A stretch of 43,125 bases of DNA from Liolophura sinensis (Eukaryota > Mollusca > Polyplacophora > Chitonida > Chitonidae), in assembly GCF_032854445.1 (NCBI RefSeq), contig NC_088295.1, forward strand, positions 34,895,385 through 34,938,509, in the 5' to 3' direction. The notes beneath the pieces are model-generated. The model did no database searches, had not been told where the DNA came from, and saw only the letters and a program-made list of their open reading frames with translations. The first letter of the stretch is position 1; each line of letters starts with the position of its first letter. The position numbers and the translations under genes were made by a program. Positions 1 to 8,700 of the stretch are shown piece by piece.

Positions 1-299
1 AGCACAATAGTCCTCCTTGTTTAACACTAAACCGCATATACAAATACGCAAAAAGTCAAGGCTCTACAGGCTGCTACAGGGACAAAGCAAAAAGTAGTGT
101 CAAACATAACTTCCCAATACCTGAGTATCACTGAGATTTTAAGGAACTTGTTTTTCGTTTTTAAGGTGACACCTCCACAGCTGGAATATAACCAGTTACC
201 TGTGTAGTGTATTCCATTCTAACAGATCTATACTAATTCCTCAACATTTGTGTGTATAGAAGGGCAACTTTGTATGCACATTAATATGATGTTCCAGTG

Positions 300-560
300 C
301 TGTACCTTAGCCAAACTTTTGGCCATACAAGAGGTTTGTCAGACACAGTACATGGCAGGGCACAGTGGTTTCCCTTAGTTCAACTTTTTACCATACCACA
401 AGAAGTGTGTCAGAATTTACATGGTAAGGCACTGTGGTTTCCCTTAGTTTAACTTTTGGCCATACCACAAAAAGTTTGTCAGACAGTACATTTTAAGGCA
501 CACTGGTTTCCCTTAGTTTAACTTTTGGCCATACAACAAGAAGTTTGTCAGACAATATAT
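300..560. repeat. Tandem repeat array A, about 4 copies of a ~69-bp unit
   Basis: The block acttttggccatac..aag(a/g)(a/g)gtttgtcagac..gtacatgg(t/c)aaggcacagtggtttccctta recurs with the acttttggcc word at 314, 382, 452 and 521, i.e. periods of 68, 70 and 69. The copies differ at several positions, so the array is not recent. Confidence 0.9.
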
Positions 561-572
561 GGTAAGAAGAAT

Positions 573-739
573 GCAGAATAACAGCCCTTCTCTGCCCTCC
601 CCTTATCCAATTTTTATTCCTCAGTGAATTAGACTGAAAAAAAGTATTAGCATGAACATGGTTAAACTCGGTGTCTTGAAGTGGTTCTTTCAACAAGTTA
701 CCAAAAATATACATACAGGTTAGTTATTTATTTATGTCT
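573..739. repeat. Flank X, copy 1 of a ~168-bp duplicated segment
   Basis: Begins gcagaataacagcccttct and ends with ttagttatttatttatgtct. Nearly the same sequence occurs at 1294-1463, with a handful of substitutions and small indels. Each copy lies immediately to the right of one tandem array. Confidence 0.9.
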
Positions 740-741
740 GT

Positions 742-1200
742 AAGGCACAATGGCTTCAAATACTTTTGGCCATAAAACAAGAGGTTTGTCAGACAGTACA
801 TGGTAAGGCACAATGGCTTCCCATACTTTTAGCCACACAGCAAGAGGTTTGTCAGACAGTACATGGTAAGGCACAATGGTTTCCTACTTTTGGCCATACA
901 AGAGGTTTGTCAGACACAGTACATGACAAGGCACAGTGGTTTCCCTTAGTTCAACTTTTGGCCATACCACAAAAAGTTTGTCAGACAGTACATTTTAAGG
1001 CACACTGGTTTCCCTTAGTTTAACTTTTGGCCATACAACAAGAAGTTTGTCAGACAAAGTACATGGTATGGCACAGTATATCCATTATTTTAACTTCTGG
1101 CCATGCAACAAGAGGTTTGTCAGACAAAGTACATGGCAAGGCACATTGGTTTCCCTTAGTTTAATTCTTGGCCATACAACAATAGGTTTGTCAGATGCAG
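742..1200. repeat. Tandem repeat array B, about 7 copies of the same ~69-bp unit
   Basis: The unit seen in array A recurs with its acttttggcc word near 762, 825, 886, 954, 1023, 1093 and 1163. The first two intervals are shortened (63 and 61) by loss of the cccttagttcaa segment. The last copies decay into unique sequence by about 1200. Confidence 0.9.
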
Positions 1201-1293
1201 CAAATTTATATAAGCAACTTCAGGGCTTAACAAAAGGATGAATCTACCAGAGAATACATATGCACTTGCAGTTCATGAACAGGAAAAAAGAAG

Positions 1294-1463
1294 GCAGAAT
1301 AACAGCCCTTCTATGCCCTCCCTTTATCCAATTTTGATTCCTCAGTGAATTAGACTGAAAAAGAAGTATCAGCATGAACATGGTTTAACTTGGTTTCTTG
1401 AAGTGGTTCTTTCAACAAAAGTTACCGAAAACTTACAAACAGGTTAGTTATTTATTTATGTCT
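1294..1463. repeat. Flank X, copy 2 of the duplicated segment
   Basis: Partner of 573-739. Here about 90 bases of extra sequence (1201-1293) separate it from array B, which are missing next to copy 1. Confidence 0.9.
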
Positions 1464-2525
1464 TTGATGAGCCAATGGGGTGTGGGTTCGAACACTGCCT
1501 TGGACAGGGAATTTGAAGATTTCCTTGCTCTCATCCTTCATAGGGCCTTTGTGAGTAAAGGCCCTGTGTGGCTGTTTGCTTAATTTAACATTCATTATGG
1601 TGAGCATAGTGATATGTTACAGGTGTTTAAAAATGACTGCCACCAGTAAGTGAAAAATTGAAAACAACCACATAAAAGATAAGTGAAAAAAAAAAACTCA
1701 CTCTGATGCCACTGCTGGCATAACTGGTGACTCCATAATGCTGTGTCCATTCTCACTACAACAAGAAAGTAAGATGTGAACAGAACAGATGCATATATCG
1801 GGTGGGCATAAAAAATGGGTCGTACTTAGACACTCAATATCTCCGAAACCCTCTTATGTCAGCTTCTAAAATTTACACACTCAAAAGCCATTATGTCCTC
1901 AGTATACAGACCAAATTTCAATTGCATCCTTTAAGACTTCTGTTCATGGGACCAAAATCAAAATAGAGTCCAAAATGCATGTTTCGGACATTTCAAAACA
2001 ATGTTCTATCTTGTTTTACTTGAAAAGGTGATCAATTGGTCCTCCATCTTCTCGGTGGACGGCACGCAAAGGTTTCTTCCATATACTGATCGAGTCCCGA
2101 ATCTCCTTAAGAGTAATTTTTTTCCAGCAGTCCTTGATGTGTGTCATACAGACATGATTGTGGTGAACCAAGAAAATAGCTGAAATTTACTATCATAGCC
2201 CAAAAAGGCCGGGGTCCAGGGGCCGCCTAGGCCCCGGAAGCTAGAAAAATCTGTGTGGCTGAAAATGGATTCTGGGACATTTTTGGCTATTAAAATCAAA
2301 CTAGAATCCTGTAAAATATGAAGAAAACCAACACTGTTTTCTGACTTACAGATTTTCCCATCTGCTTTGTCCCCACAGAACTCTAATCTTCTGGACAGAG
2401 AGAAGAATGCATTTTTGTACCAAAGCCAAAAGTTAATACATGTAACAGATTTTTTCTGGTTCAGACAGTGTTAGTAGTGTACAGGTCATTTTCAGCATTT
2501 TCAGTCAAATGTTTAGATTGGCATG
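1464..2525. other. Gene-less stretch
   Basis: I see no gene. A GC-rich imperfect inverted repeat (ggggccgcctaggcccc, about 2219-2235) stands out in AT-rich surroundings. It may be part of the same mobile element as the zinc-finger fragment to the right, but no element ends could be defined. Confidence 0.5.
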
Positions 2526-2774
2526 TTATGGCACAGAATACAACTGTGCTAGCGCCTTCCATCCGCAACCCCCATAATGCACATCTTTGTGGCACAACTC
2601 GCAGAAAGCCAAACCGGCAGATGTTATCTTCCTCATGAATTTTCCCACGTATTCCCCTTCGACCTTCCGTTCAAGCCAATCCCACCTCCAGATGTTTTTC
2701 AACCCCTTGTCCACTGTACGCGCATCAAAATCTTTATCTGATCGATCCACGATACTCCGAGACGTTGCCGCCAT
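2526..2774 (-). pseudogene. BED-like zinc-finger N-terminal fragment of transposon type
   Basis: Read from the ATG at 2774 (context AAAAATGGCGG) the frame gives MAATSRSIVDRSDKDFDART, then NIWRWDWLERKVEGEYVGKF and CELCHKDVHYGGCGWKALAQ, and stops within five codons at 2526. The W-rich start and the C-x2-C followed by a tyrosine/glycine-rich turn resemble the N-terminal zinc-finger of transposase-derived proteins common in molluscs and echinoderms. The downstream histidine pair that would complete the finger is absent. It is either a truncated element or the first exon of a spliced gene without a clear donor; truncation seems more likely. Confidence 0.45.
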
Positions 2775-3772
2775 TTTTGACCGGGCTGGCTCTGCTTCTG
2801 CCTTCGAATAATGGTATCTTGTTCCCGATTGGTTGAAACAGTTCGGCTTAATGAAACACACGATCTGATTGGACAATAGACTCCATTCAGATAACATTAT
2901 AACCTCCGGCAATGCCAGATTTCAGTAGCCATGCATCGGCAAATTGACAGAATCTTCGACTTTATTTTGAGGAAATAAATCGGAACTTTACAAAATGTTA
3001 CTACACAGAAAAAAAAACGGAAAACAGGTAAATTAATCGAAACTGAACAAAGAAAAAGCGGAATTCCGCTAAAAAGCGGAAAAAGATCATGTCTGGTCAT
3101 ACAGGTGCAGCGCGCGCTCTACTCATGACAGCTGACAGGTGATGCAATGTGGGTCACCAGAAAATTTGTCAGTATATTAACAAAACCATGCCATTTGAAT
3201 GTCTAAAATTTGAAAGGGTTCGAACAAAGGATAATGAAGCAATGCAGCATCAAAGTACAGCTCCCTTTTCTTGCCCTCCCGATATAATGCAAGGGTTGCA
3301 GCCCTTCACCAAATCCATCCATGTGCTTATTAGGATTTCTGTATGGTTGCAACTCGAGCAGCAAGAAATAAACAATTAGCTTGCATGTTCCACATTCATT
3401 GTAAATCAGCATGATTATATTGAAAAAGAAATGTAATAAAGACCATCAAAAAATCAATAGCAAAAATGAATAACTGACTCACGGTTCACAGCAATAATCC
3501 ATGACAAAATTGCAAATCAGTACAAATTAAAATGAGCGCATACTATATGATATGCAAGTACTGTGACACTGGCAATGCTATTTTCTGCCTAGTTCTGAAG
3601 TGTGCACAGGTACTACAAGCCTGCAAATTACAATCTGAGCGGCACCTGCCAAATGTGTTAGGTACCAATGACTTTGTGCCTGATATTTAAAAGTCTGTGC
3701 CAGACAATTTTTTCTGTTACGGTGTGCAGATCGCACAGGCTTACAGGCAAAACAGTAGAAATGTACACTGTA
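2775..3772. other. Gene-less stretch
   Basis: No coding segment or repeat was recognised. It contains scattered short ORFs with no family resemblance. Confidence 0.5.
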
Positions 3773-3988
3773 ATTCTTCAACCTTATTGCATGCGTGCAA
3801 GGTGTTTATTCAAGCATATTCTAAAGGCATTATTTTGTCTACACTGACAAAATTACACTCTTTGTGAAGCCCTGAAATTGGCCAATCCAATCAATGTAGC
3901 TTTGTCTTAAAAATCAACTTAAAAATGTGCATACATTGAACTGAAAGTTGCTGTTTGATATGCGTAAAGGTTGAGGAATTAGGGTAAT
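3773..3988 (-). mobile_element. MITE-like element, copy 1 (complete, TA target duplication)
   Basis: The ends are terminal inverted repeats: attcttcaacctt at the left and its near-complement aaaggttgaggaat at the right. A TA dinucleotide flanks each side, as Tc1/mariner-type elements leave. The interior, read on the minus strand, matches the copies at 20240-20452 and 29776-29993, for example gaatatgcttgaataa and ttggccaatttcagg. About 215 bases long, no coding capacity. Confidence 0.7.
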
Positions 3989-4334
3989 AAGATCTTTGTT
4001 TCAACAGATTTCTTGCCTTATTTTTTCCCCCTAATGGAATAAATTTCTAAACTCTGTTCTGACTGGGAATTCCTTACATTTTTGCTGATTTGACAATTTG
4101 ACAAAATTACGCCTACTGGTAATTGGCAGCTAAATCACTGACTAACCCAGCATGCATAGCAAGGGATCTGCCCAGGAAATATTCAGTGGTGGGCACAAAT
4201 TCCTGAATGAGTGAAGCGAATGAACAAGTGAGCATGCGAGTGATGAGGGGGGTATGCGAGGGGAGACGGTTTGCATAGCAAAAATTATTACTAAAATCTT
4301 ATTATTAAAATAGTACTCATCAAATCATAGTTTA

Positions 4335-4486
4335 TTTTTTCTCATTGTCAAACATCATTGATATTGAGGTGAGCCACTTAGATTTTTTCTCACTGTCAAA
4401 CATCACTGATATTGAGGTGAGCCACTTAGATTTTTTCTCACTCAAACATCACTGTTAGTGAGGTGTGCCACCTAGATTTTTTATAT
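4335..4486. repeat. Tandem repeat, 3 copies of a 48-bp unit
   Basis: The unit ttttttctcactgtcaaaca(t)..ttgaggtgagccacttaga recurs with ctca at 4341, 4389 and 4437, an exact 48-bp period for the first step. The third copy has lost a few bases and carries more substitutions. Confidence 0.9.
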
Positions 4487-5611
4487 GTGACAATAACAGG
4501 AATCCTATTTGAGAGGGCCTATTCGAAGTCTAAATTATTTCTGCTTTTTGTTTTAATACTAAAGCAGAATAGCCTGTTTTGATACTCCTGATATCAAATG
4601 TTAAAATCACTAATTATGGAAAGCCTTTTGGGGAATGTGTGTTGATATAAATGAATATAAAATATTGTACTGTATACCAGAGGCAATGAAATAACATATG
4701 AGCCCTGTATCTTTACCAGTTTGATTGTTTAACTACCAACTGTCGCTTGTCTTTATCATAGAAAATGCCATTTAGAACACTAGGGCTATATGGTAGTTGG
4801 AGGGGCAAACTGGTGAAGTGACGCTACATGATAGGCTCTGTGCGTACATTAGTAGCAATGTAGGATGCAAAATGCAACATACTGTACAGTGTAGACTCTT
4901 TAAATTCAGTGTTGTAGTTGTTTTTGTGCTGGTTTGACACTGCCTACATTGAAGTATGCGATGCATTTTATAGCAATTTCTGAAAACTGCATTTTTTTTT
5001 TCTTTTCTTAACTGACCTTAGACTTCTTTCTGTTGTTTGATCACTGGCTTTTCCTACTAGAAAAAGAACGGGCCATCTTTTCATGTCTCATTTACATTTA
5101 CATTTGCTGCTGTGAACGGACATTAGACACAAATGTCATCATAGTGACAGTCTACTTGGGTTGTTTTGATCCACACAAATCTCCTCTTACTGAAGGCAGG
5201 GTCGCTAACGTCTGTGTGTGCCACTTTTCGGCAATGTTTACGACAATTGCAATCACTCGCAGCGGAGTGATCATGTATAATGCTGTAACAGCCATTTGCC
5301 TGAGAAAGGTTAGCTTTACACACGATACCCCGCACTTGGAAACATCAATAAAACTGTACTTCTGACAGTTGAATGTTGTTTTATTGAAACAAGCTCACGA
5401 AAGTATGATCAGGGGTAGATAGAGACAGTTACACAACTGAATATCTCCTCTTTTTATGGACCTCTGAATTTCTACCTGGCAGAATGATTGGCGTCAACAA
5501 CCTTGAGCCAAATGTTGTCCGTTATTGTACCGGACAATGTCTGTGTCTAGTCGCTTATATGCAGGCTTGGTACTTTTTGTGCAGGTAGCGTGTTTTCTGC
5601 AGATGACTTAC
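4487..5611. other. Gene-less stretch between tandem repeat and RhoGAP exon f
   Basis: No coding exon with a recognisable family was seen on either strand. The interval is the proximal part of the next intron of the minus-strand gene, or its alternative 3'UTR if the intronic polyadenylation signal at 5380-5385 is used. Confidence 0.4.
5380..5385 (-). terminator. Possible polyadenylation signal (AATAAA) downstream of exon f
   Basis: A minus-strand AATAAA lies about 230 bases after the in-frame TAA that follows exon f of the RhoGAP gene when its donor is not spliced. It could end a short transcript. A plus-strand AATAAA lies only about 30 bases away (5347-5352), so the hexamers may equally be chance in AT-rich DNA. 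Confidence 0.25.
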
Positions 5612-5778
5612 CTGTCTAAGACAAATGGTGACACTCGGCCTGATTCATCATCACTTTGCCGTGGGCTGACTAGGGTGGTGTTACTGCTCCTACTCCTGGG
5701 GGTGCCCATCCCACTGTGAGACTCGTCACTGGAATCACCATTGTCCTGATACTGACTGCTGTCATACTTTAACTTGGA
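5612..5778 (-). CDS. FAM13: FAM13-like coding exon f (Ser/Asp-rich, last one visible)
   Basis: The acceptor is a T-rich tract ending TTTTCAG; the exon enters at phase 0 and leaves at phase 2 at a GTAAGTC donor. It encodes a low-complexity Ser/Asp/Thr-rich linker with several SP and TP sites, ending GRVSPFVLDR, which looks like a phosphorylated disordered region. If the donor is not used, the very next in-frame codon is a TAA stop, which would give a short isoform. Confidence 0.75.
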
Positions 5779-8700
5779 CTGAAAACAAATATGAGAAAGG
5801 CTTGAAAATAAAACTTTGAAATGATAGCAAGGCTACCAAACAGCTTGCCTGTAGGAAGCACATGCATATTTCTGAGATACCACCCCTAAGATTTTATACA
5901 ACATTGATTGTAACACATTATACTCAGGAATTCAGTAATTTATGGTATCTAACATGTACACACCAAATCAACCACTGAATATCCTCCTCACGCTATTGTG
6001 CTCTACATGTGTGCAAACCCTGATCTCAATAACTGTAATACTTTTAAGATACCAGTCCTAACATTTTGTTTAACATTACTTTCCCTGTTACGGGATGCTG
6101 ACGATCACAGTACAACCTAAGCTATGTCTGTATTCTGTAGAGGGGTTCAGACAGTACATACAGTACAACTTGGTTTCATTTAAATTGATAAATAGCACAT
6201 TATGATAGATTAGTGTTTAATGTCATCCTGAAAATTTTTTCAATAATACAAAGGTGGTCAGTTTTATTGGAGCACACACTGGTGGTACATTATTTAGGCC
6301 TTGTTCAGAAACAGACAGATTTATTACAGATGAACAGAACACATGTTTATTCCGAGCTGACTAACCTACAAATTCAGTCTTCACAGACAGAGTAAAAACT
6401 AAAATCCTCACCAAGATGTATCAATACACCATTTTCATTCAAGTGCTACATGCGGAAACTGAAGAAATTATTTCACAGGCAACACAATTTTGTGACTCTT
6501 AGCACTTAAGAATTTAATATAGCAGTTTTAACTGAGCTACATACTTTTCGTGGAGGAGCCACAGGAGCTGCAGTTGTGTCCCCTGCATGAATCTTTGGTG
6601 GCGGAGGACGAGGAGGGGGTGTTCTTTGAATTTTACTCCCTTGTACCTGAAACAGGAATATGTCTTGTGTACCATTTGAAGTGTGAAGCACTTTCAACAC
6701 TGATTAATGCATGGGTTTGGCTGTAAAACATTTATTTCCCATATATTATTATTTATTTATCTGATTGGTATTTTACACTTTACCCTTAATATGTTATTAA
6801 GTTTCAATTCTACTATAACAAGAATTCGTGAGACGATCTGTCAGCAACCTGTAAATAGGTCATGGGTCCCCCCCACCCACCGGGTCTGTCATACTTCCTC
6901 CTACCATAATGCTGGCCACCGTTTAATAAGTGAAATATTCTTGAGTATGGTGTAAAACATCAGTCAAATAAATAAATACTAGCATGAATTCAAATACCCA
7001 CAGAAGAAAACAGCATGATACTCAAATTTGAATAGAATTCTATAATTTTCCACAATGAAATAACTGATATAAGTAAAAAGAAATTTGCCTTAAACTTTTA
7101 AAAAGCCGTGTCCAAACAGACTACAGGTATTCCCCTCAAAAAGGCAGTATTTATTACCAGATGTTAACATACCAAAAAGAACAAAAAAAAAAAAAAAAAT
7201 TCATGTCCAGTCTTCGATGTGCAATATATGTGAACTTCCATGAACAGTGGTTAATTCAAACGTGCATCAATAATGACAACTGAACTTCATTAACTTACCT
7301 TAATAAGTTTTGTAGCTAATGGCGACACCTCATTTGAGTCCTTAAACAGCCTGTCATACTCAGTAATGAATGTACACACAATCTTGTTTGTAACACCCTG
7401 GTCTTTCAATCCCTCTATGCCAAATCCACACCTGCTTGTCAAATCAGAAATTCAATAACCTAATTAAGCTTATGAAGAAATAAACAATATCAGATATCAA
7501 TGGTAAAGTGAATGTAATAATCAACATTATTACGATGTAGTGAGTTTGTATCAAGGTATCAAATTTATTTTCAGGAGTACAATGAAAACACACAGTACAT
7601 ATCTACATATTTGGGTAGTTGATGATAAATCTGGGGAAGTTCTCTGTAATTTGGAGTACATGAATTCATGAAATCACAGAGAATACTGGCCCCTGATTAA
7701 AAGCTATCCTTGATAGCTAAAGCTATCAACTGAGACACAGCTGAGGAAAGTTATGAATACAATGTACCTAAGCACTGCAGTGTACTGCCTGATATACTGT
7801 ATACAACAATTTATCTGTCTGAAATTTGCAGGTGCAAGTGTATTTCCTGTTCAATCTACGCTATTATCACAGAGTAAAAACCACAACAATGCCTACATGT
7901 GTGAATCTATGTTCATGCCACTGTGATATTATCAGCCCAATACAAGGATTGAGCATCACGTAAAGGACAAAGAGTTAAAAAAAAAAAAACAACAAAAACG
8001 CACATTTCTAGTCATCACAATATCACTACAATCTTACATCAACTAAAAACGTCACATCATGTAGCTTTCAATAAAATGAAATTGAGCATACTGGAATGCG
8101 TTAATTATATGTATTAATAAACTGAAGCAAAAACTCTGTTATATATTTGGGGGGTCTTTATAACATAACACTAACTGAAGCTTTTAGAAGCTTTTTTGTC
8201 AGTTGTCACTAAACATTGACAAGAATATTTCACCTGTGTGATGGCAAAAGATATACAAGTGGAGTAAACTAGGAAGAGACCAGAGCAAATCACTGCACCT
8301 CGCAAGGTACACATATTGAACAAACCTCTTGACCAAGGACAAACTCAGTGGTTGAAAGGGTAGGCCTTGAAGTTAAATTATTGTAAATGAAGGCTACTAT
8401 AATACTTTTGTGAGGAAAAATGAATTAATCATGCATGGCTTCATTTAACTTTCAAAGTAAATTTGTTCTTTAAAACACTGATTTTTCAATGAATGTATGT
8501 TGGGAGCAAAAAGTGCAACAGGATTCACTCCTGAGTGTGTAAAGGCAAACGTAAAACTTATTGGAAATGTAGTTTTTATTCTCACCTGAATATATTGGGA
8601 CCAAATACAATGGCTAATGCCACAGGTGACATTTTATTGGTGGGTTCAAACTGTGTAACAATGGCCAGAAATCTCATCAGATATTTTAACAGGTTGTAGT

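Noticed and set aside
766-1241. Repetitive ORFs with VCQTVHGKAQW-like units
   Set aside because: They are translations of the ~69-bp tandem DNA repeat, whose unit length is sometimes a multiple of three. The frame breaks wherever a unit is 61-70 bases.
5033-5365. Plus-strand 110-residue ORF
   Set aside because: No recognisable family, Cys/Ile-rich composition as in random AT-rich DNA, no splice or promoter context.
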